A DNA stretch of 64,000 bases from positions 369,208-433,207 of the forward strand of contig NZ_OBEB01000004.1 of NCBI RefSeq assembly GCF_900215315.1, given 5' to 3'. This DNA comes from Arsukibacterium tuosuense (lineage in GTDB: Bacteria; Pseudomonadota; Gammaproteobacteria; Enterobacterales; Alteromonadaceae). Shown in pieces: positions 1 through 11,296 of this stretch. Positions within the stretch are counted from its first letter, which is position 1; each line of letters begins with the position of its first letter. Below the pieces are notes generated by a model. That model saw nothing but the letters and a program-made list of their open reading frames with translations, made no database searches and was not told the DNA's origin. The position numbers and the translations under genes were made by a program.

Positions 1-111
1 TTCAAAATATGAATGTTGAGCAAAAGAAATATGTGTATATCATCATCCGTGAACTGACTAAGCTAACCAGTTACTCTTCAGTGAAAAGTTAGAATTCCAC
101 ACCTCTTATTT

Positions 112-138
112 AGCCATCTAAACGTATAGAAGTTGACT
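112..138 (+). promoter_or_regulatory. Possible MetJ operator (three tandem met boxes) overlapping a -35 element, upstream of metA
   Basis: Three adjacent 8-mers at 112-119 (AGCCATCT), 120-127 (AAACGTAT) and 128-135 (AGAAGTTG) match the enterobacterial met-box consensus AGACGTCT at 6, 6 and 5 of 8 positions. The 8-mers on either side match at only about 2 of 8. A TTGACT at 133-138 could be the -35 hexamer, so a bound repressor would block it; the matching -10 is weak. Tandem 8-bp spacing is how MetJ sites are built in enterobacteria. Whether this organism has metJ cannot be seen here. Confidence 0.4.
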
Positions 139-191
139 TTGCCGGCTGTTTTGCGCACCATAGCGGTTATGTCAGTTAACCAGGTGTGGCT

Positions 192-1118
192 ATGCCTATT
201 AAAGTGATCGATCAGTTGCCGGCGGTGGAAGCGCTGTCGGCAGAAAATGTGTTTGTGATGACCGAGAGCCGGGCGCAGTCGCAGGATATCCGGCCGCTGA
301 AAATTGCCATTTTAAACCTGATGCCCAATAAAATTGCCACTGAGGTGCAATTGCTGCGCTTGCTGGCGAACAGCCCGCTGCAGGTGGATGTCGATTTACT
401 GCGGATTGATGATCATGTCAGTAAGAATACCCCACCGAGTCATTTAAACTGCTTTTATCGCTATTTCTCTGAAGTACAACAGCAAAAGTATGATGGCCTG
501 ATTATTACCGGCGCGCCGCTGGGGCTGGTCGATTACGAAGATGTTACCTACTGGAACCAGTTTGGCGACATTTTGCGCTGGGCTGATAACAACGTTACTT
601 CCACCTTATTTTTATGTTGGGCCGCCCATGCCGCGCTTTATCAATACTACGGCTTGCAGCGGGAAATTCGCGGTCAGAAGCTGTCCGGTGTCTACTGGCA
701 GCAGGTAACCCAGCCACTGTGCCCATTAGTGCGTGGTTTTGATGATGAGTTTTTAGTACCGCACTCGCGTTATGCCCAGGTGCCGAAACAAAAGTACCAG
801 CAGCATGATGACTTACATATTCTGGCCGAAGCAGATGTTACCGGTGCTTATTTGCTGCAGAACAGCAGCGGCAGCCGGGTGTTTGTTACCGGCCATCCGG
901 AGTATGACTTAACCACCCTGGATGAAGAATACCAGCGTGATATTGCTACCGGCGCTACGCCTAAACTGCCGGAAAATTATTATCGTAATAACGACCCGTT
1001 ACAGGGGCCGCAAAAGCTGTGGCAAAGCCATGCTTTTCTATTGTTCAGCAACTGGCTGAATTATTATGTATATCAGGCTACGCCATTTGAACTGCAGCAG
1101 ATTGGCCGTTCGGCGTAA
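192..1118 (+). CDS. metA: Homoserine O-succinyltransferase (MetA)
   Basis: Acylates homoserine at its hydroxyl group, the first committed step of methionine synthesis, in the cytoplasm. The 308-residue product aligns along its whole length with enterobacterial MetA: it starts MPIKV, has the catalytic cysteine in LFLCWAAHAAL at residue 142 (the same number as in E. coli) and the GHPEYD segment with the active-site His and Glu. ATG 192 is preferred over the in-frame GTG at 186 because it restores the family's MPI start. Acetyl- versus succinyl-CoA use cannot be decided from family membership alone. It lies 33 bp upstream of the first metH gene and is probably in one operon with it. Confidence 0.95.
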   Translation: MPIKVIDQLPAVEALSAENVFVMTESRAQSQDIRPLKIAILNLMPNKIATEVQLLRLLANSPLQVDVDLLRIDDHVSKNTPPSHLNCFYRYFSEVQQQKYDGLIITGAPLGLVDYEDVTYWNQFGDILRWADNNVTSTLFLCWAAHAALYQYYGLQREIRGQKLSGVYWQQVTQPLCPLVRGFDDEFLVPHSRYAQVPKQKYQQHDDLHILAEADVTGAYLLQNSSGSRVFVTGHPEYDLTTLDEEYQRDIATGATPKLPENYYRNNDPLQGPQKLWQSHAFLLFSNWLNYYVYQATPFELQQIGRSA

Positions 1119-1151
1119 GCCAACCAGACAGATTACAGAAAAGAGTATTTT

Positions 1152-2216
1152 ATGACCGCAAGATTGACGCCTGAACATTTTCGTAAGCTGCTTGCCGAAC
1201 GCATTCTGGTGCTGGATGGCGCCATGGGTACCATGATCCAGCAGCACCGGCTGGAAGAAGCCGACTACCGCGGCGAAGAGTTTGCACAATGGCCGAGCGA
1301 CGTTAAAGGTAACAACGATTTACTGGTGTTAAGTCAGCCGGATTTAATTGCCGATATTCACCGCCAGTATCTGCTTGCCGGGGCCGATATTGTTGAAACC
1401 AACAGCTTTAATGCTACCACCATCGCGATGGCGGATTATCAGATGGAAGGCTTGTCGGCCCGGATTAACCGCGAAGCGGCAGCAATAGCAAGGAAAGTCT
1501 GTGATGAAGTCACCGCGCTGGAGCCACACAAACCGCGCTTTGTCGCCGGCGTATTGGGGCCCACTAACCGCACGGCGTCGATATCGCCCGATGTTAATGA
1601 CCCAGGTTTTCGTAATGTCAGCTTTGATGAGTTAGTCGAGGCCTATACCGAGTCGACCCATGCTCTGATAGAGGGCGGCGCCGATATTATTATGCTGGAA
1701 ACCATTTTCGATACCTTAAACGCCAAGGCGGCGGCATTTGCGGTGCTGAAAGTGTTTGATGAAGTGGGCTTTAAACTGCCGGTGATGATCTCTGGCACTA
1801 TTACCGATGCCTCCGGCCGGACTTTATCGGGCCAGACCACCGAAGCCTTTTACCATAGCCTGGCTCATGTTGAGCCGGTGTGTTTTGGCCTGAATTGCGC
1901 GCTGGGCCCGGATTTATTGCGCCCTTACGTCGAAACCTTGTCCGGCGTATCAGAAGCTTATGTATCGGTACACCCGAATGCCGGCTTGCCAAATGAGTTT
2001 GGCGAATATGATTTGGGTGCTGTAGAGATGGCGGCCGAAATTGCCGATTGGGCAGCGCAGGGCTTTCTCAATATTGTCGGCGGCTGCTGTGGCACCACGC
2101 CAGAGCATATTAAAGCCATAGCGGATGCGGTAAAAGCTGCGCCGCCGCGCCAGCCCAAAGCACCGAGCCATAGTTTTAACTTAGCCGGCCTTGAAGCCTT
2201 TTCTGTGGAGTGGTAA
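1152..2216 (+). CDS. metH: Methionine synthase, homocysteine-binding chain (N-terminal part of MetH)
   Basis: A 354-residue protein equal to the homocysteine module of cobalamin-dependent methionine synthase. It has GAMGTMIQ near the start, VETNSF, and the three zinc ligands expected to activate homocysteine: Cys249 (in GLNCALGP) and Cys312/Cys313 (in GGCCGTTP). It ends at the linker where full-length MetH continues into the folate module. The stop codon TAA (2214-2216) shares its last A with the ATG of the next gene, so the two chains are probably translationally coupled. The complete motifs and clean domain boundary argue for a genuine two-gene enzyme rather than a frameshifted one. Confidence 0.92.
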   Translation: MTARLTPEHFRKLLAERILVLDGAMGTMIQQHRLEEADYRGEEFAQWPSDVKGNNDLLVLSQPDLIADIHRQYLLAGADIVETNSFNATTIAMADYQMEGLSARINREAAAIARKVCDEVTALEPHKPRFVAGVLGPTNRTASISPDVNDPGFRNVSFDELVEAYTESTHALIEGGADIIMLETIFDTLNAKAAAFAVLKVFDEVGFKLPVMISGTITDASGRTLSGQTTEAFYHSLAHVEPVCFGLNCALGPDLLRPYVETLSGVSEAYVSVHPNAGLPNEFGEYDLGAVEMAAEIADWAAQGFLNIVGGCCGTTPEHIKAIADAVKAAPPRQPKAPSHSFNLAGLEAFSVEW

Positions 2217-4837
2217 TGCGACAACAGGCCCGATTTATCAATGTAGGCGAGCGGACTAATGTAACTGGCTCAGCCAGATTTAAAAAACTGATTTTAAACG
2301 GCGATTATGAAGCGGCGCTTGATGTCGCGCGCCAGCAAGTGGAAAACGGTGCCCAGATCATCGATATCAACATGGATGAGGCTATGCTCGACAGCAAGGC
2401 TGCCATGGTGCGCTATTTAAGTTTGCTGGCATCAGAGCCGGACATTTCGCGGGTGCCGATTATGGTCGACTCGTCGAAATGGGAAGTGATTGAAGCGGCG
2501 CTGAAATGTATTCAGGGTAAGGCAGTGGTGAACTCTATTTCCCTGAAAGAAGGTGAAGCTCCGTTCTTACAACAGGCCCGTTTGTTGCGCCGTTATGGTG
2601 CGGCAGTGGTGGTAATGGCCTTTGATGAGCAGGGCCAGGCTGATACCAAAATACGGAAGGTCGAGATATGCCAGCGTGCTTATAAAATTCTGACCGAACA
2701 AATTGGTTTCCCGCCGCAGGACATTATTTTTGACCCGAATATTTTTGCGGTCGCTACCGGCATTGAAGAGCATAACAATTACGCGGTCGACTTTATTGAA
2801 GCCACCCGCGAGATAAAGCGTTTATGCCCGCATGCCAAAATCTCTGGTGGCGTGTCGAATGTGTCGTTCTCGTTCCGTGGTAATGATGCGGTGCGTGAAG
2901 CCATTCATTCAGTATTTTTATATCACGCTGTCGCTGCTGGTATGGATATGGGTATTGTTAATGCCGGCCAGCTAACGGTGTATGACGATATTCCGCCGCT
3001 GTTAAAAGAACGGGTCGAAGACGTTATTCTGAACCGGCGCGATGACGCCACCGAGCGGCTGCTGGAGATTGCTGCCCAGTTTAAAGGCGATGGCAGCGTC
3101 GCCGAAAAAATCGATGACGCCTGGCGCAGCCTGCCGGTAAATAAGCGGCTTGAACATGCATTGGTTAAAGGCATTACCGACTTTATTGATGTTGATACCG
3201 AAGAAGCACGCCAGCAGGCGGCAAAGCCACTGCATGTGATTGAAGGGCCGTTAATGGACGGCATGAACGTGGTAGGGGATTTATTCGGTGAAGGCAAAAT
3301 GTTTCTGCCGCAAGTGGTTAAATCGGCCCGGGTGATGAAAAAAGCCGTGGCCTATTTGCAACCTTTTATCGAGCTGGAAAAAGAAGGTGGCCGGGCTCAG
3401 GGCAAGGTTCTGTTGGCCACAGTAAAAGGCGATGTGCACGATATCGGTAAAAACATCGTCGGTGTAGTGCTGCAATGTAATAACTTTGAAGTAATAGATT
3501 TAGGCGTGATGGTGCCCTGCGCTGAGCTATTAAGGGTAGCGAAAGAGCGTGACGTTGATGTCATTGGTTTATCCGGCCTGATTACCCCGTCGCTGGATGA
3601 AATGGTCCATGTCGCCAAAGAGATGACCCGCTTAGGCTTTACCCAGCCGCTGTTAATTGGTGGTGCCACTACCTCTAAGGCGCACACCGCAGTAAAAATT
3701 GAGCCTAATTACGCCAATGGCGTAGTATATGTCCCCAATGCCTCGCGCAGTGTCTCGGTGGTGCAATCTCTTATTACTCCGGAGAGTAAAACCGATTATT
3801 TAGCCCGAATTAAAGGCGAATATGTGGTGGCGCGCGAGCAACATGCCCGTTCGCGCCCCGGTGAAAAGCTGCTCAGTTTAGCTGAGGCTAAAGCGAATAA
3901 ATTTCAGCTTGATTTAAGCAAAGTGGCGCCGGCACCTAAGCAGCCCGGCGTGCACTTATGGCCGGATGTTGATCTCAATATTTTGCGCGACTATATTGAC
4001 TGGACGCCGTTCTTTTTAACCTGGCAGTTGTCGGGCAAATACCCGGCCATTTTAAACCATGCCGAAGTGGGCATTGAGGCGCGCAAATTATTTAAGGACG
4101 CCAACGCCATGCTCGATAGCATGATTAACGATGGCCATGTTAAAGGCAAAGCGGTATTTGGGTTATTTCCGGCCAATAGTGATGGTGACGATATCGTGGT
4201 TTATACCGACGAGAGCCGCAGTGTCGAAAAAGTCCGGTTATATAACCTGCGCCAGCAGTTACAGCTTAGAAATAATGCACCTAACTGCAGTCTGGCTGAC
4301 TTTATTGCCCCGATTGACAGTGGGGTAAAAGATTATATCGGCGGCTTTGCTGTCAGCACCGGCTTTGGCGCGGACGAGTTTGCCGCTAAATTTGCTGCCG
4401 AGCACGATGATTACAACAGCATTATGGTAAAGGCGCTGGCAGACCGTCTGGCTGAAGCCTTAGCGGAATACCTGCATTTAAAAGTACGGCGTGAGTACTG
4501 GGGCTATGCTGCGGATGAAGAGCTGAGCAACGAGCAGCTTATTCGTGAACTGTACAAGGGCATCCGGCCGGCACCGGGTTATCCGGCCTGTCCGGAGCAC
4601 ACCGAAAAAGGGTCCTTGTGGCAGTTGCTGGATGTCGAAGCACAAACCGGTATAGTACTGACTGAAAGTTATGCTATGTGGCCGGGCGCCGCAGTCAGCG
4701 GCTGGTACTTTGGTCACCCGGACAGCAAGTACTTTGCGGTCAGTAAAATTGGTGAAGATCAACTAACCGATTATGCCAGCAAAAAAGGCTGGAGCCGCCA
4801 GCAGGCAGAAAGCTGGCTGGCACCCAATATTCGCTAA
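2216..4837 (+). CDS. metH: Methionine synthase, folate/cobalamin/activation chain (C-terminal part of MetH)
   Basis: An 873-residue protein with the rest of MetH: a methyltetrahydrofolate-binding module from the start ([13 protein letters not shown]), the cobalamin cap and Rossmann domain with the axial histidine in DVHDIG at about residues 406-411 plus SGLITPS and GGATTS, and the SAM-binding reactivation domain with RPAPGYP near residue 785. ATG 2216 is chosen over GTG 2210 because a GGAG at 2207-2210 lies five bases upstream of it and it overlaps the previous stop as TAATG. The two chains total 1227 residues, which is what I recall for single-chain E. coli MetH. The gene overlaps the convergent kinase gene by 4 bp. 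Confidence 0.93.
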   Translation: MRQQARFINVGERTNVTGSARFKKLILNGDYEAALDVARQQVENGAQIIDINMDEAMLDSKAAMVRYLSLLASEPDISRVPIMVDSSKWEVIEAALKCIQGKAVVNSISLKEGEAPFLQQARLLRRYGAAVVVMAFDEQGQADTKIRKVEICQRAYKILTEQIGFPPQDIIFDPNIFAVATGIEEHNNYAVDFIEATREIKRLCPHAKISGGVSNVSFSFRGNDAVREAIHSVFLYHAVAAGMDMGIVNAGQLTVYDDIPPLLKERVEDVILNRRDDATERLLEIAAQFKGDGSVAEKIDDAWRSLPVNKRLEHALVKGITDFIDVDTEEARQQAAKPLHVIEGPLMDGMNVVGDLFGEGKMFLPQVVKSARVMKKAVAYLQPFIELEKEGGRAQGKVLLATVKGDVHDIGKNIVGVVLQCNNFEVIDLGVMVPCAELLRVAKERDVDVIGLSGLITPSLDEMVHVAKEMTRLGFTQPLLIGGATTSKAHTAVKIEPNYANGVVYVPNASRSVSVVQSLITPESKTDYLARIKGEYVVAREQHARSRPGEKLLSLAEAKANKFQLDLSKVAPAPKQPGVHLWPDVDLNILRDYIDWTPFFLTWQLSGKYPAILNHAEVGIEARKLFKDANAMLDSMINDGHVKGKAVFGLFPANSDGDDIVVYTDESRSVEKVRLYNLRQQLQLRNNAPNCSLADFIAPIDSGVKDYIGGFAVSTGFGADEFAAKFAAEHDDYNSIMVKALADRLAEALAEYLHLKVRREYWGYAADEELSNEQLIRELYKGIRPAPGYPACPEHTEKGSLWQLLDVEAQTGIVLTESYAMWPGAAVSGWYFGHPDSKYFAVSKIGEDQLTDYASKKGWSRQQAESWLAPNIR

Positions 4838-7800
4838 TGGCCGAGTACCTGTTGCAGTTTGGCGGCCAACCCGGCCAGCTCAACAGGTTTGGTAATAATA
4901 TCGGTAAAGCCACTTTGCCTAATCCGGCTCATCAGCTCAGCAGAGTGATGGGCGGTCAGGGCGATAACAGGAATCCCATTCAGCGTTGGCTGCTGGCGTA
5001 ACGCCTGCAGGGTGGCGAAGCCATCCATCTCAGGCATTTCAATATCCAGCAAAATAAGCGCGGGTTCATGCTGTTGCAGCCAGTCTAACGCAAGCTGACC
5101 ACCGCTGACCACATGTGCCTGATAATCCAGTTTTTCCAGCATCAGTTGCAACAGATTCTGATTAAAATAGTTATCATCAATCACCAGGATCTGAGAATTT
5201 ACGGCGGCGGGTTCTGCTGGCTCTTCCGATGGCTGGGCTGGCTCGCTACTGCTGGCAAGTGGCAGGGATAGACTAAAACTAAAGGTACTGCCTGCGCCAG
5301 GCTGGCTGGTTAGCTTAAGTTCAGAGTCCATTATTTGTAACAGTCGCTGACAAATCGTCAGGCCCAGGCCGGTACCACCATATTTGCGACTGACCGAATT
5401 ATCTGCTTGCTGAAATGGCTGAAATAACTGGGCTTGCGCCGCCGCACTGATGCCAATACCGGTGTCGCTAATCGCAAAATGCAGCTGGTCGGTGCCTGGC
5501 GCCGCGATCTGCAAGCGGATACTGCCTTGATCAGTAAACTTAATCGCATTGCTCAGCAGGTTCATTAGTACCTGACTTAAACGCAGCGGATCGCCACAGC
5601 GCCAGTCGGGTATGTCGTCCGGCAGCAGGCGTTGATAACTCAGGCCCTTAGCCGTTATCTGGTTACTGAATAAATCTTCTACCTGACTAAGGGTTTCGCG
5701 TAGCGAAAAGTCCGTTTGTTCCAGCTGCAGTTTACCGGCCTCAATTTTCGAGAAGTCGAGGATGTCATTAATAATACTCAGCAGAATTTTTCCGGCAGAG
5801 CGGATTTTCTGCAGATAATGCTGTTTTTGGCTTACCGCAGGTGTGGCCTCGGCCAGCTCGGCGAAGCCCAGCACGGCATTCAGTGGCGTGCGTAATTCGT
5901 GGCTCATATTCGCCAGAAATTGTGCTTTGGCCATGTTGGCGTTTTCTGCTGTTTCCCGGGCCTGTTGAAGTTGTTGCATCGCCTGCTCGAGATGTTCAGT
6001 GCGGATATTGACCTGCTGAGTCAGGCGCTGCTGTTCAACAATAGCGCTGTGCATCCGCCAGCGGTGCAATAAATACAGCAGGGTTATGGCCAGTAACAGG
6101 TAAGCTAGCAGCATGCTCCAGTGCCAGTACCAGGGGCTGGCTATCTGAAAGTGCAGGCTGTCTGCAACACTGACCTGGCCTGTGACATTTCTTGCTCTGA
6201 GCTGGAACTGGTAGCGGCCACTTTTTAAATTGGTGTAGTCCCGATAATGTTCATGCCGCCAGCTGGACCAGTCATCATCGTGGCCCAGCAGACGCACTTG
6301 CAACTGGTCGGGCTGGAGCGGGTTGTAATTAGGGCTACTGAACTGAAACCGCAGGTTTCGCTGCTCGCTGCTAAGTTGGATTAACTCGGGTAGTTCACCG
6401 CCAGCGTAGATCGCCTGCTGTTGGTCAACCAATATTTTGCGCAGTAATGGCGGCTTTGGCTGGTGTTGCTGGTACTGATCATCGGCAAAGCGGAAAATGC
6501 CCTCAGCCCCACCAAACCAGACTAGTGGCAGTTCAACCAGCATCGTGTCCAGCGGAATATCGGCTAAAGGTTGCAGGGCACTGCCTTGCCATTGGTATTG
6601 GCCGTTAGCATCGGGGGTGGCAACGCCCGCTGAGCGTTTACCATTGACGTTATCCCATAACAACATCCAGACCCGGCCTTGCTGGTCGATGGTTGGGTTG
6701 CGAACCCAGGGTTGCTCGCCACTAAACAGGCCGTTAAAAGCACTGGCCTGTTCAAATTGCTGTAACGCGGCGTTATAGCTAAGGATACCGCGAACAGAAG
6801 CGATAACCAGTTTTTCATTAAACAGATGGACGGTATTTCTGTTAAGGCTGGGCAGCCCCTGCTCTTTGGTAAACCGCTTTATTGCCAGTGGTACTGACGC
6901 GCCGCCTTGCCAGGAAGCCGGCAGTTGCAGCCGGTATACCCCATGGGCCAGGGTGCCCAGCCAGAGCTGGCCATTGGCCAGTTCGACAATACTGTTTAAG
7001 TTACCTTCAACCCCAGGCACCCGGCCTTCGTCCTGCCACTGGCCGTCAACATAGCGCATGGTTGCCAGGCCATCCTGCAAGCCAACATACACCCGGTTCG
7101 GGTCGAGGCTGGATACCTGCAGAATCTTGCTGGCCTGGTTAGACGGTCGGACAAGGGTAACCTGCTCATCAGCCAGCTGGTACACGCCGTCATTATTTGC
7201 GATCAGGAGATGCTGGCCGAACTCGGCAAAGCCCCAGGTTTGTTTTTGCAGCGGAGCTATTCGGATAAAATGGCCACTACCATCTTCCCGGGCCTCTAGC
7301 CTGAACAATCCCAGGCTGGTGCCGGCGTAGAGTTGTTGTTGATAGCGGGTCAGCGCAAGCACATTACCGGCCAGACCACTGGCACCGTGATGGGCGGTAA
7401 TAGCCGAGTTCAGGTCGATCCGGGAGAGGCCATGGTCCAGACCCAGCCAGAGTCCGCCCTGATGATCCTGATATAAGGCCCGGACATTCTGGTCGAGTAA
7501 ACCGGAATTGCGGTTGTAGTGACCCACCAGTTTGCCTTGCTTGTTCAGAATAAACACGCCGTTTTGCACGGTTCCCAGCGCAATATCGCCATTATTCAGG
7601 GTCAGGCCGCTGTAAAGTACAGCTTCTTTTATTTGCTGATCATATGCCGTAGTAAAACGCGTAACGCCGTCGGAACTAAGCAGGTACAAACCGGTTTCCC
7701 GGCTACCTGCCAGCAGTGTGGTGTCGTCGAATGCCTCGAGCACAAAAAGGCTTTCCTTTGCAAAATGCTCGCCGCCAGGCACTAACTGAAAATTATCCTG

Positions 7801-8415
7801 CTGCAGTACCAGCAGGCCGGTGCCTTCTTCCCGGATGTAAAGCTGCTGATTGACCCAAAATGCTTTTAAAAAACTGCTGTTGCTGCGCCAGACATCTATT
7901 TTTTCGTTGCGTAACCGGAATACATAGTCGCGACTGGCAAAGTAAACACTGTCGTCACTGACAAAGGTTTGCCTGACATCGCGAAAATCCCGGAAGCTCT
8001 CAGGGACCAGGTGCAGCAGCGACTGAAAACGGGATTGGCCCTCGCTGTGATCGATATAGCCAATATCCCCTTTTGCACCGACATAAACCCGGCCATCAGC
8101 TGATAACGCAAGAGAGCGGGCAACCGATTTATTACTGGTTTGCAAGGTGCGCCAGCTTTGGCCATCGTATTCAATTACACCAACATTATTGCCAACATAC
8201 AGCACACCACGTTGGTCCTGCAGCAATGCCCAGTTTTGGGTGCCGGCATGATAATCTTTTGGCTTCAGGTTATGCAGCATCGGCATACCATGTTCAAAAG
8301 TTGCCGCCCGGGCACAGAGCTGCAGCGCTATAGCAGTAATAACTAGCAACGTAATGCACAGCAGCCCATGCCTGTGGTAGCGGGACAGATTAACGTCGGA
8401 CACAGTGAACTCCAT
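4834..8415 (-). CDS. Hybrid sensor histidine kinase with propeller sensor and C-terminal receiver
   Basis: A 1193-residue one-component-style sensor. Order: N-terminal membrane/signal segment (about residues 17-37), a long periplasmic region of Reg_prop-type beta-propeller repeats (phrases such as [11 protein letters not shown] and GQLWLGT), a Y_Y_Y domain, one membrane helix near residues 765-785, a coiled coil, HisKA with the phospho-acceptor histidine in MSHELRTPL (about 839), HATPase with GGTGLGL, and a receiver with DD and [12 protein letters not shown] (Asp about 1124). No DNA-binding domain is present, so output must go to a partner. An in-frame GTG at 8403 has a better-spaced GGAG than ATG 8415 and may be the true start. 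The ligand is unknown; these propeller sensors often detect sugars or peptides. Confidence 0.88.
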   Translation of the reverse strand: MEFTVSDVNLSRYHRHGLLCITLLVITAIALQLCARAATFEHGMPMLHNLKPKDYHAGTQNWALLQDQRGVLYVGNNVGVIEYDGQSWRTLQTSNKSVARSLALSADGRVYVGAKGDIGYIDHSEGQSRFQSLLHLVPESFRDFRDVRQTFVSDDSVYFASRDYVFRLRNEKIDVWRSNSSFLKAFWVNQQLYIREEGTGLLVLQQDNFQLVPGGEHFAKESLFVLEAFDDTTLLAGSRETGLYLLSSDGVTRFTTAYDQQIKEAVLYSGLTLNNGDIALGTVQNGVFILNKQGKLVGHYNRNSGLLDQNVRALYQDHQGGLWLGLDHGLSRIDLNSAITAHHGASGLAGNVLALTRYQQQLYAGTSLGLFRLEAREDGSGHFIRIAPLQKQTWGFAEFGQHLLIANNDGVYQLADEQVTLVRPSNQASKILQVSSLDPNRVYVGLQDGLATMRYVDGQWQDEGRVPGVEGNLNSIVELANGQLWLGTLAHGVYRLQLPASWQGGASVPLAIKRFTKEQGLPSLNRNTVHLFNEKLVIASVRGILSYNAALQQFEQASAFNGLFSGEQPWVRNPTIDQQGRVWMLLWDNVNGKRSAGVATPDANGQYQWQGSALQPLADIPLDTMLVELPLVWFGGAEGIFRFADDQYQQHQPKPPLLRKILVDQQQAIYAGGELPELIQLSSEQRNLRFQFSSPNYNPLQPDQLQVRLLGHDDDWSSWRHEHYRDYTNLKSGRYQFQLRARNVTGQVSVADSLHFQIASPWYWHWSMLLAYLLLAITLLYLLHRWRMHSAIVEQQRLTQQVNIRTEHLEQAMQQLQQARETAENANMAKAQFLANMSHELRTPLNAVLGFAELAEATPAVSQKQHYLQKIRSAGKILLSIINDILDFSKIEAGKLQLEQTDFSLRETLSQVEDLFSNQITAKGLSYQRLLPDDIPDWRCGDPLRLSQVLMNLLSNAIKFTDQGSIRLQIAAPGTDQLHFAISDTGIGISAAAQAQLFQPFQQADNSVSRKYGGTGLGLTICQRLLQIMDSELKLTSQPGAGSTFSFSLSLPLASSSEPAQPSEEPAEPAAVNSQILVIDDNYFNQNLLQLMLEKLDYQAHVVSGGQLALDWLQQHEPALILLDIEMPEMDGFATLQALRQQPTLNGIPVIALTAHHSAELMSRIRQSGFTDIITKPVELAGLAAKLQQVLGH

Positions 8416-8617
8416 TTCTTTGCCGTCGCCGGCAGGCTGACTAACAGACTATCTTACCTGCTGTAGCCAGCCTCGCCAAGTACCCGGGCTAACGTGGTCA
8501 GGGTAAAAAGCTATAACGGAGGGGACAGGGTGCTACGGCCTGAAAAGGTTAACAAATTTTCTGTCAGTTTGTCGAAAAGCCGTTATGCTGAATAAAAACA
8601 GGTTGAGGATTAGACCT

Positions 8618-9379
8618 ATGCGGCAAAGTTGGCTGGTCAGTTTGTTGTTGCTGATAACCAGTGCTGTGGTGACGGCAGCACCATTAACCGTGCTGGTAGG
8701 CCAGCATAAACCGCCTTATATAAATACTGCGAATATTTCAGGCTATGAAGTAGAGCTGCTGGCGGAAGTGATCAGCCGGATGGGCTACGAGCCGGTATTT
8801 GTGTTTGTGCCAAATGCCCGGATTAAGTCTTTGCTGGAACAGGGCGAGGGCGATATCGCCAGTCTGCAGCCTGTTTTAAGTAACGAAACGGGATTGTTTT
8901 ATTCCAACCCTTATATCCGGTATCAGAATATTGCCATTAGCCGGTCTGATGACGAACTGGTAATTAGCCATAGCAGTGATCTGGGCCGGTATTCAGTGCT
9001 GGCGTTTCAAAATGCCCGCACCGTGCTGGGGCCGGATTATACCGATATGGCCAGAATTTCTGCCGATTATCGGGAAACGGTTGATCAGCAGGCACAGCTG
9101 AAAATGTTGCTGTCGCGCCGGGTGCAGGTGCTGGTGATGGACCGTAATATTTTTAACCATTACCGGCTCCAACATGACAGTAACGAGCACCTGACTATCC
9201 ACCCTTTATTTAGTACCACACTTTACCGGGCGGCGTTTCGGGATGCGGAAATGCAACGTGCTTTTGACCGGGCGTTACTCAGTGTTATGCTGGATAGCTG
9301 GTATCAGCGGCTACAACGCAAATATTTTGGTGAAGAAAACCAGACTTTGCGGCATAACTTGTTGTGTGATGAACCTTAG
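8618..9379 (+). CDS. Periplasmic solute-binding protein, SBP family 3-like
   Basis: A predicted secreted protein of 253 residues: the signal peptide runs [21 protein letters not shown], followed by a family-3-type bilobal binding fold ([35 protein letters not shown]). ATG 8618 is preferred over ATG 8585 because a GAGG sits 9 bases upstream and the signal peptide then starts at the N terminus. No permease or ATPase gene is nearby, so it may be an orphan binding protein or a ligand-presenting partner of a sensor. It is divergent from the hybrid kinase at 4834-8415 and its end overlaps the convergent yqhA-like gene by 4 bp. The ligand cannot be inferred. Confidence 0.75.
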   Translation: MRQSWLVSLLLLITSAVVTAAPLTVLVGQHKPPYINTANISGYEVELLAEVISRMGYEPVFVFVPNARIKSLLEQGEGDIASLQPVLSNETGLFYSNPYIRYQNIAISRSDDELVISHSSDLGRYSVLAFQNARTVLGPDYTDMARISADYRETVDQQAQLKMLLSRRVQVLVMDRNIFNHYRLQHDSNEHLTIHPLFSTTLYRAAFRDAEMQRAFDRALLSVMLDSWYQRLQRKYFGEENQTLRHNLLCDEP

Positions 9380-9882
9380 AGAGACTTCACTTTGTCGTCG
9401 CGCAGTATTTTGTCCAGATAGCCCATAGCAAAAGCTGACAGCACAAAGGTAATGTGGATTAGCAGGTACCACTTAATTTTATCATTGGCGATAACTTCGG
9501 TGTTCATAAATACTTTCAGCAAATGAATAGAAGAAATGGCCACAATGGAGGCTGCGACTTTATTTTTTAACGAACCCGCGTCAAGTTTCCCTAACCAGCT
9601 TAGTTTATCGTCATTACCTTCCAGATCGAGCCTGGAAACAAAATTCTCGTAGCCGGAAAACATCACCATTACCAGCAAACCACCAACCAGCGCAATATCA
9701 ATTAACGATAACACCACTAAAATCAGCTCGACTTCTTTCATGCTGAAAATAATCGGAATAATATGGATAATTTCCTGAAAAAACTTAATTGCCAAGGCGA
9801 TTAACGCCAGACTGAGCCCCAGATAAATGGGTGCCATAATCCAACGGGCAGAATAAATAAGATTTTCAACAAACTTTTCCAT
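9376..9882 (-). CDS. yqhA: YqhA family (UPF0114) inner-membrane protein
   Basis: A 168-residue protein that matches the YqhA/TIGR00645 family in length and in its opening, [14 protein letters not shown] followed by [10 protein letters not shown]. About four hydrophobic helices are visible (about residues 14-32, 52-77, 105-125 and 135-152), so it should sit in the inner membrane. No biochemical function is established for the family. It is transcribed alone on the minus strand between a solute-binding gene and a BPSS1780-like gene. Start ATG 9882 fits the family. Confidence 0.85.
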   Translation of the reverse strand: MEKFVENLIYSARWIMAPIYLGLSLALIALAIKFFQEIIHIIPIIFSMKEVELILVVLSLIDIALVGGLLVMVMFSGYENFVSRLDLEGNDDKLSWLGKLDAGSLKNKVAASIVAISSIHLLKVFMNTEVIANDKIKWYLLIHITFVLSAFAMGYLDKILRDDKVKSL

Positions 9883-10075
9883 GCGACAGCCTCACTTCTA
9901 TGATGCTGCTATTATGCGGTCACATTGCAGCAAAGCAAGCCTGAAACCCGCCATTCGGACTTTTTTTCCATCAGTTGCTGAAGTTTTGTCTCAGCTCTCT
10001 TATTTTCAGTGGTTTTGCAGTATGATAGCGTGCCTTAACGGCAGCAAAAGCTGCAGGTGTAAGCAAGAGGTAACT

Positions 10076-10822
10076 GTGGAAAAGCCGTTTCAACTGAAAC
10101 TGATTATCAGGCGGGTCAGGCCAACTGCCTCACTGCAATGGCTGACTGCTGCCTGGCAGCTGTTCAAGCAGGCACCGTTGGTATTTATTGCGATGTTTTT
10201 ACTGACAGCTGGTATCAGCTTCTTGTTACAGTTTAACCAACTGACGGCTATCGCCTGGATTTTTCTGAATCCGTTTTTAACCGCTGGCTTTTATAAGGCT
10301 GTTGTTGGTGCTCAGCAACAGCAGAAAATTGCTGTCGATTGGTTGTTTCAGCCATTGGCGGAGCCATCGTGCCGGCTGATTCTGTTAGCTATTGGTGCCA
10401 TTAAGTTTTTATTGTTGGCGCCGCTGCTAAGTTTTCATCAACATTTGTTCCAGACCATGTCAGTTGCCGTTGCAGCAGAGAGCGGAATTGATACCGCTGT
10501 TATATTACAACTGATAGTAATGGTCGCGCTGTTTACCCTGGTGTTTATGCTGTTTGCCTATGCAGTGGCTATTGCTTACTTTTTAAAAGAGCAGCGTTTC
10601 CTGGTGGTACTGCAAACCAGTTTTATTGCCAGCTGGCGCAATGTTACCGCACTAATGCTGTTCGGGTTACTGAGTACCGTACTGGTCCTGCTAACGCTGC
10701 CCACTTTTTTTATTGGCTTAGTGGTGGTGTTACCGCTGCTTAATATTGCGTTCTTTTTGTCATTTAATGATGTGTTTGCGCTGCAGGTTAAGCCGTCTGA
10801 TGACGGTGTGTTAGAGGTGTAG
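10076..10822 (+). CDS. BPSS1780-like integral membrane protein
   Basis: The likely product has 248 residues and starts at GTG 10076, five bases after a GAGG; the open frame continues upstream to 9881 but that part is not protein-like. An opening basic segment (EKPFQLKLIIRRVRP) is followed by several hydrophobic helices (LVFIAMFLLTAGISFLL, IKFLLLAPLL, LIVMVALFTLVFMLFAYAV, LLSTVLVLLTLP). This arrangement resembles the BPSS1780 family of uncharacterised membrane proteins; the assignment is tentative. It ends 2 bp before recX, so the two may be co-transcribed. A TATGAT at 10021-10026 could serve as a -10 element. Confidence 0.65.
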   Translation: MEKPFQLKLIIRRVRPTASLQWLTAAWQLFKQAPLVFIAMFLLTAGISFLLQFNQLTAIAWIFLNPFLTAGFYKAVVGAQQQQKIAVDWLFQPLAEPSCRLILLAIGAIKFLLLAPLLSFHQHLFQTMSVAVAAESGIDTAVILQLIVMVALFTLVFMLFAYAVAIAYFLKEQRFLVVLQTSFIASWRNVTALMLFGLLSTVLVLLTLPTFFIGLVVVLPLLNIAFFLSFNDVFALQVKPSDDGVLEV

Positions 10823-10824
10823 CG

Positions 10825-11292
10825 ATGGCTGAACTCGCTGAGCTGAAAAAAAACGCGTTAAACTGGCTTAGTCGGCGCGATTACAGTGAAGCCCAGTTGA
10901 GCCAGAAATTGCGGCAGAAAGGGGCTTTACCCGAGCAGCTGGCGCAGGTTATCAGCTGGTGTAAAGCACAGCAGTATCTTGATGAAAGCCGATTTTTAAG
11001 TATGCTGGTACGCAGCAGAATACGCCAGGGGTATGGCTATAACTATTTGCTGCAGGAATGCCGGGCGCAGAAAATCAGTGCAGAGCAGTTAAACAATTGT
11101 ATTAATGCGTTGGCGATTGATTGGTGGGCGTTGGCAAGTGCCTCATATCAGAAGAAATATGGCGACAGCCCGATAGCTGACTATAAAGAAAAAACGAAAC
11201 GGATGGCCTTTTTGCAGCGGCGTGGTTTTAGCAGCGAGCAGATTAAGGCGGTCTTTACTGAATTAACGAACCAACCCAACCGGACAGGATAG
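10825..11292 (+). CDS. recX: Regulatory protein RecX
   Basis: A 155-residue protein with the RecX architecture of three-helix repeats: [17 protein letters not shown] at the start, [21 protein letters not shown] in the middle and [16 protein letters not shown] near the end. RecX binds RecA filaments and limits their activity in recombination and the SOS response. Its usual upstream neighbour recA is missing here, while its usual downstream neighbour alaS follows after 4 bp. It probably shares a transcript with alaS. An AGAGGTG ribosome site lies just upstream of ATG 10825. Confidence 0.9.
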   Translation: MAELAELKKNALNWLSRRDYSEAQLSQKLRQKGALPEQLAQVISWCKAQQYLDESRFLSMLVRSRIRQGYGYNYLLQECRAQKISAEQLNNCINALAIDWWALASASYQKKYGDSPIADYKEKTKRMAFLQRRGFSSEQIKAVFTELTNQPNRTG

Positions 11293-11296
11293 TTTC

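Noticed and set aside
1119..1151. Cobalamin riboswitch ahead of metH
   Set aside because: Only 33 bp separate metA and metH, too short for this riboswitch.
9881..10075. Upstream 65-codon extension of the BPSS1780-like protein
   Set aside because: The extension has no ribosome site or family-like sequence, overlaps the start of the divergent yqhA gene, and a GTG with GAGG lies at 10076.
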